Shown: in pieces, positions 41,985 to 49,516 of the stretch
How the letters are laid out: every line of letters begins with the position of its first letter
Numbering within the stretch: the stretch's first letter is position 1
From: JANQIO01 sp965601975
GTDB taxonomy: Bacteria; Pseudomonadota; Gammaproteobacteria; Pseudomonadales; Halieaceae
DNA: 64,000 nucleotides
Direction of reading: 5' to 3'
Assembly (NCBI GenBank): GCA_965601975.1
Contig: OZ271856.1
Coordinates: forward strand, 2,728,001 to 2,792,000
Translations under genes and position numbers: made by a program
The notes under the pieces: model-generated
Seen by the model: only the letters and a program-made list of their open reading frames with translations
The model's database searches: none
Told to the model about the DNA's origin: nothing

Positions 41985-42689
41985 ATGAAGGCAGCGAACA
42001 TCCAGAAAGAGTTTCGTGAGCTCGGCGATCCATCGGTCGCCGCACATTCCGCCCGGTTTTTCAAAACCGCCAAAGGAGAGTACGGCGAGGGTGATCGATT
42101 TCTCGGCATCCGCGTGCCCGTGATTCGAAAAGCCGTCAGGCGCTACCGTGACGCCAATCTACGGACCACGTTGTCGTTGCTCAAGTCGCGATATCACGAA
42201 GAACGACTACTCGCATCGTTGATGCTGGTAGACCAGTTTTCGCGTGGGGATCAGGCAACCAGGAAGTCGGTGTATGAAGCGTATCTCGCGCACACGCCAT
42301 GGCTCAACAACTGGGACATCATTGACTGTTCGGCGCACAAGATCGTCGGACCCTGGCTCGAGGATCGTTCGCGCCGTGTGCTCTACAAACTCTTGAAGTC
42401 GAAGAGCCTCTGGGAAAGACGCATTGCGATGATGACGACGTATCATTTCATCCGGCTGCATGACTTTGACGACGCGCTTGCAATCGCCGAGGCGCTGATC
42501 GATGACGACCATGACCTGATTCACAAAGCGAGCGGCTGGATGCTGCGCGAGGTGGGCAATCGCGACCTGGCGGCGGAAGAAAAATTTCTGGAACGGCACT
42601 ATAAGACAATGCCGCGGACGATGCTGCGCTATGCCATCGAGAAGTTTCCCGAGAAGCGTCGAAAGGCCTATCTTAATGGCGACATCTGA
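41985..42689 (+). CDS. DNA alkylation repair enzyme AlkD-like
   Basis: A 234-residue AlkD-type HEAT-repeat glycosylase that excises 3- and 7-alkylpurines. Characteristic blocks are FFKTAKGEYGEGDRFLGIRVPVIRKAVRRY, HEERLLASLMLVDQF, TPWLNNWDIIDCSAHKIVG, LWERRIAMMTTYHFIR and HKASGWMLREVGNRD. The DNA looks less GC-rich than neighbouring genes (not computed), and the gene lies between tRNA-Arg and a decayed copy of that tRNA's 3' end, so it may have arrived with an integrating element. Confidence 0.93.
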   Translation: MKAANIQKEFRELGDPSVAAHSARFFKTAKGEYGEGDRFLGIRVPVIRKAVRRYRDANLRTTLSLLKSRYHEERLLASLMLVDQFSRGDQATRKSVYEAYLAHTPWLNNWDIIDCSAHKIVGPWLEDRSRRVLYKLLKSKSLWERRIAMMTTYHFIRLHDFDDALAIAEALIDDDHDLIHKASGWMLREVGNRDLAAEEKFLERHYKTMPRTMLRYAIEKFPEKRRKAYLNGDI

Positions 42690-43038
42690 TTCGGACGCAC
42701 CGTCCGTCGGCTTCCCACTGATCGCCGGCCTGCCTTGGATGAGTCCGGCCTATGCATCGCTGTCCTGGGGTACTCACTGGCGTTCTTGCTTCGGAACCAG
42801 TTAAAGAGGCCGGGAGCTAAATGGACTCGCAAGTGATACGTGAATCCTCCATCGCGGCTCACCTCCAGTAGACCAACCACCAAGGAGTTTTATCCAGGTT
42901 CGTAATGGGTTCGTTCAGGCTCGAGTGCTGCCGCGGGCACCACCTCCCTTCTGACGACAGAGGGAAACATGACATATCGATGTGATTGCTGTTAAATCAC
43001 ACGCATCTGGTCTCTTCGGGCTGGTTGGAGTGCAAGCT
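42690..43038. other. Gene-free stretch of about 350 bp with a decayed tRNA end
   Basis: I see no convincing coding frame here. The notable content is the tRNA-Arg 3'-end copy at 42916-42949. Short open frames on both strands lack a Shine-Dalgarno and recognisable sequence. Confidence 0.6.
42916..42949 (+). repeat. Degenerate direct repeat of the tRNA-Arg 3' end (att-like remnant)
   Basis: Positions 42916-42949 match 41696-41729 (T-arm, acceptor 3' strand, CCA and 7 nt beyond) in 28 of 34 bases and in the same orientation. It cannot be a functional tRNA because the 5' half is missing. A direct repeat of a tRNA 3' end flanking foreign DNA is the normal footprint of tRNA-directed integration. 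Confidence 0.7.
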
Positions 43039-43410
43039 TTGCCGTATCAGTACAGGATCGATACTGAGCGTTCGATTCTAAGGATAGATATTTCTGACCC
43101 AACCTCTTACGAGGAGATTGTAGAGGGCGTGCAGCAACTCATTGCCGATCCGGCTCTGTATGAGGGGCTGCAGGTACTCAACGATCAACGCAATCTCGAT
43201 TTCCTCGCATCACCGGACCTGATCAAGTCGCTACCGCCACTGTTTACCGAGCTTGGGAGCAGGATCGGACCACACCGCACCGCCATCGTGGTATCGAGCA
43301 AGGCATCGTTCGGCATGACGCGTATGGCAGAGCTGATCTCCAATGACGGCCCTGCGGAGATCAGGCCCTTCTGGTCGCTTGAGGAAGCGGAAGCCTGGTT
43401 AACGAGCTAG
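43039..43410 (+). CDS. Small STAS-like/SpoIIAA-like hypothetical protein
   Basis: About 123 residues if it starts at TTG 43039, which has GGAG 8 nt upstream; GTG 43030 and GTG 42982 are alternatives in the same frame. The sequence (YRIDTERSILRIDISDPTSYEEIVEGVQQLIADPALYEGLQVLNDQRNLDFL ... RTAIVVSSKASFGMTRMAELIS ... IRPFWSLEEAEAWL) has the alternating strand-helix pattern and final EEAxxWL of small STAS/SpoIIAA-like proteins found next to many loci. No partner is visible. It lies just beyond the decayed tRNA copy. Confidence 0.68.
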   Translation: MPYQYRIDTERSILRIDISDPTSYEEIVEGVQQLIADPALYEGLQVLNDQRNLDFLASPDLIKSLPPLFTELGSRIGPHRTAIVVSSKASFGMTRMAELISNDGPAEIRPFWSLEEAEAWLTS

Positions 43411-43422
43411 TCGGCGACAGCG

Positions 43423-45732
43423 TCAGTAAGTGAAAATCACCTCGCCGCCGTAGGTGCGCACTCGCATAAAAGTGGCTGCGGTCGCCCCGATGCGGTAGTT
43501 GGCGTCGTCCTCATCGGTCAGGTTCCTGCCCCAGACGGCAAACTGCCAGTCGCCCCCGAACAGGCTGACATCGGCGAGACTGATGCGCCCATTGAGCATG
43601 CCGAAGTCCTCCACCAGTACATCACCAAACTCGGTGTTTGCCAGGGCAAACTGGTCGTCCTGCCAGGAGTAGTCCAGGTGGGCACGCAATTCGCCCACGG
43701 CCAGCGGCAGGCTGTAGTCTGCAGTGATCGCATAGGCGTGCTCCGGCGCCCAGATCAGCTCCGTGGTGTTGCTGCGGTCTGAGCCGTCCGGGAAGATGGC
43801 GTCGTTGATTTCATAGTCGATGTAGGCGTAACTCAGCCCCAGCATGAACCGCTCGCTCAGCACCGCGGTCACATCGAGCTCCAGGCCGTCGATATCAGCG
43901 TCCCCGGAATTGAAGACTTCCACAAACTGCGGGTTGTTCACCGGGTCCGGCAGGTAGTCGAGGATGATGTCGTCGACTTCCATGCGGTAGATCGCGCCGT
44001 TGAAACGCAGGCGCCGCTCCCACAGTTCCGTCTTCCAGCCCAGCTCATAGGAAATCAGCGTCTCCTCGTCGAAGGCCTGGTTGAAATCCAGCCCCTGTCG
44101 ACTGGACCCGCCCGAGCGGAAGCCGGTCGCCACCTTCAGGTAGGTGGACACCGTATCGGTCCACTGGTAGTCGACAACCGCCGTGTAATCGACCTCGTCC
44201 TGGTCGGATTCAGACACGCCGGGTCCAAAGGGATTCCATAGCAAGCCATCGTTGGTCCGCACCGCCTCACGGTCATCGTCCGTGTAGCGCAGCCCCAGGG
44301 TCAGGTCCAGCCGGTCCTGCAGCACGTTCGGCGTCCAGGTGGCCTGGCCGTAGACCGCCCAGGATTCCACGTCGGTATCTACCGTATACATGCCCAGGTA
44401 GAGCGGGAAAAAGGCGGTGAAGTCGTTGCAGATCGGATCTGCCGTGGAGCCGTCGCTGCAGGGCGTCGGCGGGAGATTCGTGAAGTCGAGCGCAATGATA
44501 CCGGTAGAGTCTACGGTGGCCCGGTCCAGGTACTGACGCTCTTCCTGGTCACCCTCTTCGTCGAAGTAGTAGGCACCGGCCACGTACTCCAGGCGCTCGG
44601 CACTTCCGAGCAGCTGGAATTCCTGCGAGAACTGCTCGTGGTCGGTCATCGTGTTGGCTTCGATGCTGCCCGCGTTGCCGAAGGACTGGGAGAAGTTCTG
44701 GGACAGGTCGTCATCAAACTCGCGGTAGCCGGTAATGGACTTGAAGCTCAGCGTGTCGCTGATCTCATAGCTCACCGTCAGGTTGTGACCCTCCACTTCG
44801 GTGTTGGTCTCAGGCAGGTAGTAGGCAAAGTTGCCGCCGCCGGTGGGCGTGCGGGTGTTTTCCAACCGGTCGGTGAAACTGTCCGTAATGGGATTGAAGG
44901 CCGGGTCCAGGCCACCCGTGGGACCACCGTACTGGAAATATGGCGGCGCCGTGTCCATGTCCGAATTGTCGTAGCTGTAATCCACCAGCAACTGTTCCAA
45001 CCCGTCGTAGCGCAATGCGATGCGGTAGCCGGTCTTTTCTTCCTCGTAGTAATCGGTGTAGTCGAGGCCGGGGACCTGGTTGGGACCCTCGTTCTCCGCC
45101 CACCCGTCGCGCTCCGAATAGGAGCCGGTCAGGCGCAGCTTGAAGCCATTGACGTCAGGCAGGTCCAGCCGGGACACGGCGCGCAGGACGCCCTCATTGC
45201 CCGCACTCAGCGTTTGCCGGAATGCCAGCTCTCCGCCGGGCTTGCTGGTTATGAAATTCACCGCGCCGGCCGTGGTATTGCGTCCGTACAGCGTTCCCTG
45301 TGGACCACGCAGTATTTCAACCCGCTCCAGATCCGCCAGGTCAGCCAGCAGGCCAGTGGAGCGCGCCGCGTAGACGCCGTCATAGTAGATTCCCACGGTG
45401 GCATCCTTGGTCAAAACAATGGAATCCGCATTACCGATGCCCCGGACAAACAGGCCCAGATTGTTGGACGTGGTGGGATAGGCCGGCGTTTGCAGGCTGG
45501 GTGAGGCCTGCCCAATGTCCTGGGCGTTGTGCAAGCCCAATGCCTCGATGGCCTCTGCATTGAAGGCGCTGATCGAGACGGGAATTTCCTGCAGCGATTC
45601 CGCGCGTTTCTGCGCGGTGACCAGGACTTCTTCCAGTACTGGCTGCCCCTGGGTGACGGTGGAAAACACTGCTGCCGTGGCGGTGAGCGCCATGGTCATC
45701 GGTAAAGCGTGGAGACTGGATCTGCGCGGCAT
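43423..45732 (-). CDS. TonB-dependent outer-membrane receptor
   Basis: A 769-residue receptor. N-terminal signal (TMALTATAAVFSTVTQG), TonB-box-like EEVLVTAQKRAESLQEIPVSISAFNAEAIEALG, plug domain with VEILRGPQGTLYGRNTTAGAVNFITSKPGG, and a 22-strand barrel ending in an aromatic residue (GGEVIFTY). The FVRGIGNADS plug and lack of cysteine-rich loops fit the large marine/sphingomonad receptor group for organic substrates rather than a defined siderophore type. GGGGAGG lies upstream of ATG 45732. Isolated from obvious metabolic partners. Confidence 0.93.
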   Translation of the reverse strand: MPRRSSLHALPMTMALTATAAVFSTVTQGQPVLEEVLVTAQKRAESLQEIPVSISAFNAEAIEALGLHNAQDIGQASPSLQTPAYPTTSNNLGLFVRGIGNADSIVLTKDATVGIYYDGVYAARSTGLLADLADLERVEILRGPQGTLYGRNTTAGAVNFITSKPGGELAFRQTLSAGNEGVLRAVSRLDLPDVNGFKLRLTGSYSERDGWAENEGPNQVPGLDYTDYYEEEKTGYRIALRYDGLEQLLVDYSYDNSDMDTAPPYFQYGGPTGGLDPAFNPITDSFTDRLENTRTPTGGGNFAYYLPETNTEVEGHNLTVSYEISDTLSFKSITGYREFDDDLSQNFSQSFGNAGSIEANTMTDHEQFSQEFQLLGSAERLEYVAGAYYFDEEGDQEERQYLDRATVDSTGIIALDFTNLPPTPCSDGSTADPICNDFTAFFPLYLGMYTVDTDVESWAVYGQATWTPNVLQDRLDLTLGLRYTDDDREAVRTNDGLLWNPFGPGVSESDQDEVDYTAVVDYQWTDTVSTYLKVATGFRSGGSSRQGLDFNQAFDEETLISYELGWKTELWERRLRFNGAIYRMEVDDIILDYLPDPVNNPQFVEVFNSGDADIDGLELDVTAVLSERFMLGLSYAYIDYEINDAIFPDGSDRSNTTELIWAPEHAYAITADYSLPLAVGELRAHLDYSWQDDQFALANTEFGDVLVEDFGMLNGRISLADVSLFGGDWQFAVWGRNLTDEDDANYRIGATAATFMRVRTYGGEVIFTY

Positions 45733-45911
45733 CGCGAATTACCTCCCCGTGGTTTTATTATTGAGCCCTATTGTCTGCCCATGGACAGGGAATTTTTAGC
45801 CCGGGGATCTGGATTTGCGGAGGATTACCAATATCGAATGACAGCCACGCGAAGTTCCCTCCATGACTGCAAGCACTCCGAAAAAGGAAGCAGGCCTTCT
45901 TATTCTCAAGT

Positions 45912-46160
45912 TTATTCCAACGCAGCTCTCAGCTTCCTGACCGCCTGCTCTACTTCTGTTACGGCATCGCCCAGGTCCGCCCGGGTACCGGCCGCCTTCG
46001 ACGAGCCGAGACGCCCGCTGGTCTCGATAATCTCAAGAGCGAGCTTGTTCAGGCTGATTCCCTCACGCTCGGCGGCCTCCTGCATGGCCTCCAGTAGCGC
46101 TGGATCGGGCCGGATCATAATGGCCTTGCGTTCCCTGACGCGTGGTTTCTTCTCTGGCAT
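45912..46160 (-). CDS. Ribbon-helix-helix-like small protein
   Basis: An 82-residue protein with an Arc/HicB-type ribbon-helix-helix core: KAIMIRPDPALLEAMQEAAEREGISLNKLALEIIE, followed by a charged helix (LGDAVTEVEQAVRKLRAALE). Such proteins are DNA-binding antitoxins or autoregulators. No toxin partner is visible on either side, so it may act alone. Confidence 0.72.
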   Translation of the reverse strand: MPEKKPRVRERKAIMIRPDPALLEAMQEAAEREGISLNKLALEIIETSGRLGSSKAAGTRADLGDAVTEVEQAVRKLRAALE

Positions 46161-46256
46161 GCAGCACCTTCATGTGACAAAAATGGGGCGGGCTCCTTAG
46201 TCGGCCAGCGGGCGCCCGATGAGTTTTCAGCATAGGAGAAAAGCGCTCTATTCTCC

Positions 46257-46937
46257 TTACTCCTGCCTGTCAGTTGGCAACCGTCCGCGAAACTTCTCGA
46301 AAATCCACAGCAGGCAAAGACCAAGGACGATGGTGGCCACGCCCAGCACCAGGAACGTCATTGCATTCCGGCGGATGAACGCTTCACCCAGATAGACGAC
46401 AGCAAACGCATAGGGCAGTTCTGTAATGGCCAGGGCAGCTAGGTAGGTGCGAAAGCGGTAGCGAAGCGTACCCAGCACATAGCCCGGAATCTCCGAGGGC
46501 ACCACAGCCTGGAAAGCGAGGATGTGAACGAATCGCGCCCGTTCGCCCAGCTCCTTCTGCCAACCGGTAATTTTCGTCTCGCCAAGCACCATGACTGCCA
46601 CCGAATGACCCAGGAAACGGCCGATACAGTACGAGGCCATCCCCCCCAGCAGCCAACCCAGCCACAGCAGGCCCATGCACGCCAGGCCTCCCCAGGCAAC
46701 AATCGCAATCGGGGCGAGCAGCGCGCTTGAGAAAAAGGCCAGCATCGATGACAGCATTGCCAGCAACAGGAACGCCAGCATGCCCAGGCGCGGTGATTCG
46801 GCGATCACGGCTTCCGCCCAGAGGATCAGTCGCTCAATTTGACCGTGCAGCGTGTCTGAAACGGTGACCAACCCCACCACGAGAATGAGAACTCCCAGGA
46901 TGAGGAGCTGGCGCTGGAGTTGATGCCGATAGGTCAA
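46257..46937 (-). CDS. VTT/TVP38-TMEM64 (DedA-like) membrane protein
   Basis: A 226-residue inner-membrane protein with about five or six helices (LILGVLILVVGLVTVS; LGMLAFLLLAMLSSMLAFFSSALLAPIAIVAWGGL; MGLLWLGWLLGGMASYCIGRFLG; LALAITELPYAFAVVYLGEAFIR; FLVLGVATIVLGLCLLWIF). The GxxxGxxxSYxxGRxxG stretch and the FAVVYLGEAF end match the VTT domain, thought to move lipids across the membrane. TTG 46937 is the best start seen; its Shine-Dalgarno is weak. Last of three same-strand genes. Confidence 0.85.
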   Translation of the reverse strand: MTYRHQLQRQLLILGVLILVVGLVTVSDTLHGQIERLILWAEAVIAESPRLGMLAFLLLAMLSSMLAFFSSALLAPIAIVAWGGLACMGLLWLGWLLGGMASYCIGRFLGHSVAVMVLGETKITGWQKELGERARFVHILAFQAVVPSEIPGYVLGTLRYRFRTYLAALAITELPYAFAVVYLGEAFIRRNAMTFLVLGVATIVLGLCLLWIFEKFRGRLPTDRQE

Positions 46938-46956
46938 GTTTCGCCCTGCCGGTCTT

Positions 46957-47709
46957 CTACCCGTACAACACGTCGGTTCGAATGATGTACTTGGTTCCCT
47001 GGGTTATCTCTTCGCTGGCATGAACGCAGTGTTGGGGATGCGTGCCATGCGGAAAACAGAGCACCGCGCCCTTGGGCGTCCTGACATTCACGACAGCAAC
47101 ATCGTCCCGGTCCCTGGCTGGCTTGCCCGGGTCCTGCTTGCTGACCAGGAACTGGGTACGGCCACCCTCGTAACCGTCGTTCAGGAAGACCAGGAAAGAG
47201 TACTGGCTGTAGCGGTCCCCGTAGGCATCCGCAATCAGCACACCGTCTTCAACGCGACTACCCGGCCACGCGCCGTCGGTATGCGGGCTGAAGTAATCAC
47301 CGAACCCATAACGGTAAAAGCGAAATCGCGCGCTGATGCCCACGGCCACCTGCTCGCCAACCCTGTCGGTCAGCAGTTCCCTGCAGCGCTCCCAGAAAAC
47401 GCCATCGATGGTGTCACTCACCACCCAGTTCAAATTGTCGTTGTGGCGCACATCGTGCGGCAATGACACAGGGGCATCCGGGTGAAAGCCCAGTTGCTCG
47501 GCAATCTCGACGATCCGGTCTGCCTCCTCGTCGCTCAGAACGTTGAGCAGTTGAAAGGTGCCCGGCACTTCCTGGATGTCGATTCTTGAGACGGTCGCAT
47601 CTGCGCGGTCTTCAAACGGGTTTACCGCGCCCGGCTTGTCGGTCCAGGTAGGTAGCGTTGCAGGCCCGAAGCCAGGCTCTCGGGTCACAATGTACAGGTC
47701 TTTGCTCAT
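46957..47709 (-). CDS. 2-oxoglutarate/Fe(II)-dependent oxygenase, prolyl-4-hydroxylase-like
   Basis: A 250-residue double-stranded beta-helix oxygenase. Iron ligands are His and Asp in FSPHTDGAWP and the distal His in THPQHCVHASEEITQGTKYIIRTDVLY, with Arg in the last strand to bind 2-oxoglutarate. The opening RFYRYGFGDYFSPHTD is typical of P4H-type enzymes. The substrate could be a protein side chain or a small molecule. It lies 3 nt after the membrane protein gene and 19 nt before the VTT gene. Confidence 0.87.
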   Translation of the reverse strand: MSKDLYIVTREPGFGPATLPTWTDKPGAVNPFEDRADATVSRIDIQEVPGTFQLLNVLSDEEADRIVEIAEQLGFHPDAPVSLPHDVRHNDNLNWVVSDTIDGVFWERCRELLTDRVGEQVAVGISARFRFYRYGFGDYFSPHTDGAWPGSRVEDGVLIADAYGDRYSQYSFLVFLNDGYEGGRTQFLVSKQDPGKPARDRDDVAVVNVRTPKGAVLCFPHGTHPQHCVHASEEITQGTKYIIRTDVLYG

Positions 47710-47712
47710 TGG

Positions 47713-48729
47713 CTAGATAACAGAATCCACCAGGTTCTCGATAAGGGCAGCGCCCACCCAGGTCAGGGGCGGGATGATCAGGTACAGCAACAATCGGGTC
47801 ATCGAACCCGCATCGAAGGGCCAGGTGGACACGCGTGCGACTTCCCTGCGATAGCCAAGCAACGGCGTCAGCTCCCGCAGTTGGTCGGCCTCGAGGCCGG
47901 TCCCGTCGCCTCCACCCAGGCAGGCATCGATTCTGCGATCCAGTGAGGCCAGCTCGTCCTCCTTCAGCGACGCAATCCGTCGATGCAAGGGCCAGATCGG
48001 AATGGACAACAGCATCGGCAGGGCAATGAATGTGGCAACGGCGCCGGGCAGCAATTGCTGCAAGGTCATCTCGCTATTCACGCTCATCAATGGAAACAGG
48101 GCCAGTGCACCTATCAGGGCAAGGCTGCCAAAGATCGCCACCCGCGCGAAAGGCACCAGCCTGCCGATGTGAAGCAGTGAGATGCGCACCGAGTCCCTGC
48201 CCAGGCGCGCAAACACGACGGCCTGCTGAATCAAGAGCGAGATGGCCGTTGTCATGACCACCCAGACCAGCACAGCACCCAGCGTACTGATGAAAGCAGT
48301 CTGGTTGCTCAACATTTCCTCGATCATGGACCGGGCAGACCCCTCTATGAAACTCATCTGGGCGAGCCCAGCCAACACACCACAGACGATGTAAATGAAG
48401 GTCATGTGCAGGCGGAAACTATCCATTCTGGTAAGAGCCTCAGAAAAGCCGGCTTCGTCCAGGTCCAGTATGGGCCGCAGCTCCAGCAGTGCCTCGCGTA
48501 ATCGGGCAGTGATATAGCTGGTCACAGGAATGATGTAGGCAATGATCATGCTGAAAAACAGGGCCGGCGTGTTGCCGGCGTGGCCTTCCCGCACACCGAG
48601 GTAAAAGAAAGGCACCAGGACGAGCAGTAGGAACAGGCTCGCCACCAACCGACCATAGGCAAAAGGGAAGACAAGCTTGAGCAGCCAGACCTTTGTGTAT
48701 TTCAAGTGGCCTCCGGCGACCAGTGACAC
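47713..48729 (-). CDS. Multi-spanning membrane protein, unknown function
   Basis: A 338-residue protein with around seven hydrophobic segments (GRLVASLFLLLVLVPFFYLGVREG; LFFSMIIAYIIPVTSYITARL; FIYIVCGVLAGLAQMSF; FISTLGAVLVWVVMTTAISLL; VAIFGSLALIGALALFPLM; AVATFIALPMLLSIPIWPL; LLLYLIIPPLTWVGAALIENL). No family recognised. GTG 48729 has GGAGG 12 nt upstream; a TTG at 48705 also follows a GGAGG. First gene of the operon with the oxygenase and VTT proteins, which suggests a joint membrane-related job. Confidence 0.75.
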   Translation of the reverse strand: MSLVAGGHLKYTKVWLLKLVFPFAYGRLVASLFLLLVLVPFFYLGVREGHAGNTPALFFSMIIAYIIPVTSYITARLREALLELRPILDLDEAGFSEALTRMDSFRLHMTFIYIVCGVLAGLAQMSFIEGSARSMIEEMLSNQTAFISTLGAVLVWVVMTTAISLLIQQAVVFARLGRDSVRISLLHIGRLVPFARVAIFGSLALIGALALFPLMSVNSEMTLQQLLPGAVATFIALPMLLSIPIWPLHRRIASLKEDELASLDRRIDACLGGGDGTGLEADQLRELTPLLGYRREVARVSTWPFDAGSMTRLLLYLIIPPLTWVGAALIENLVDSVI

Positions 48730-48903
48730 TTCAATGCAAAGCCTCCTGCGATTCTAGTCCAACGGCAGCTTCAGGTCAGAAAGGATATAAACACTACCCT
48801 TTACCCAGAAACTCAGAACACCGGATTATCGCGCCAGAACGGAATTTCTCTGGCAAGGTGTTGTCACAGGTTCGCTGAATTGAAACGACCAAATGGAGAT
48901 TCT

Positions 48904-49401
48904 GTGAATATACGAATAATGCTTGCCGTCATGGTTCTTATGACCGGCCTTTTTGCCGGCTGCGCCCAGGAGAGTCGAGAGGCGGGACCCGTGCTGACAA
49001 CAGACTCCGGCGTCGCCATAGAGGGCTATGACCCGGTCGCCTATTTCACCAATGGGGCCGCCACGCGCGGCAAGTCCGAGTTCACCGCGAACTACAATGG
49101 CGCCACCTGGTGGTTCGCCAACGCTGAGCACCGCGACCTGTTCCAGGCCAACCCGGAAGACTATGCGCCCGCCTACGGCGGCTGGTGTGCCTACGGGATG
49201 GCCGAAGGATATGCGGCAGAAACCGATCCCGTGAACGCCTGGTCCATTCACGAAGGCCGACTGTATCTGAACTGGGATGCGGAGATCTCCGCCGAGTGGA
49301 ACGCCGATCGGGCAGGATACTTACAGCGTTCGGAATCCAACTGGCGCGAGGTCAACACCCAGCTTGAAACGGGTAACGCCACCGTCTACTGGCACGACTA
49401 G
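48904..49401 (+). CDS. YHS-domain lipoprotein
   Basis: A 165-residue lipoprotein from GTG 48904 (GGAG 5 nt upstream): signal with lipobox LFAGC, then a YHS domain (IEGYDPVAYFTNGAATRGKSEFTANYNGATWWFANAEHRDLFQANPEDYAPAYGGWCAYGMAEG). YHS domains are associated with metal (often copper) handling. In this subgroup the Cys is in GWCAYG. A TTG at 48880 is a weaker start. Convergent with the TonB receptor downstream. Confidence 0.87.
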   Translation: MNIRIMLAVMVLMTGLFAGCAQESREAGPVLTTDSGVAIEGYDPVAYFTNGAATRGKSEFTANYNGATWWFANAEHRDLFQANPEDYAPAYGGWCAYGMAEGYAAETDPVNAWSIHEGRLYLNWDAEISAEWNADRAGYLQRSESNWREVNTQLETGNATVYWHD

Positions 49402-49445
49402 CGCTGCCTCCAGGCCGCCTCACCCTTTTCCAGGGTTTTGAGGCT

Positions 49446-49473
49446 AAAAAAAAAGGGGCCACCACGCGGCCCC
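49446..49473 (-). terminator. Rho-independent terminator of the TonB receptor gene
   Basis: On the minus strand GGGGCC pairs with GGCCCC around a 7-nt loop and is followed by nine T. It ends transcription from 49517-51841. On the plus strand the A-run precedes the hairpin, so it is not symmetrical. Confidence 0.9.
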
Positions 49474-49516
49474 AATACATCGGATCTCCGCAGGGGATCC
49501 GGAGGTTATCTGCCTG

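Noticed and set aside
41825..42109. A 94-codon minus-strand frame near the alkD start
   Set aside because: It covers the REP-like repeat and the alkD start and contains the repeat-derived WIPAYAGKTD peptide typical of such palindromes.
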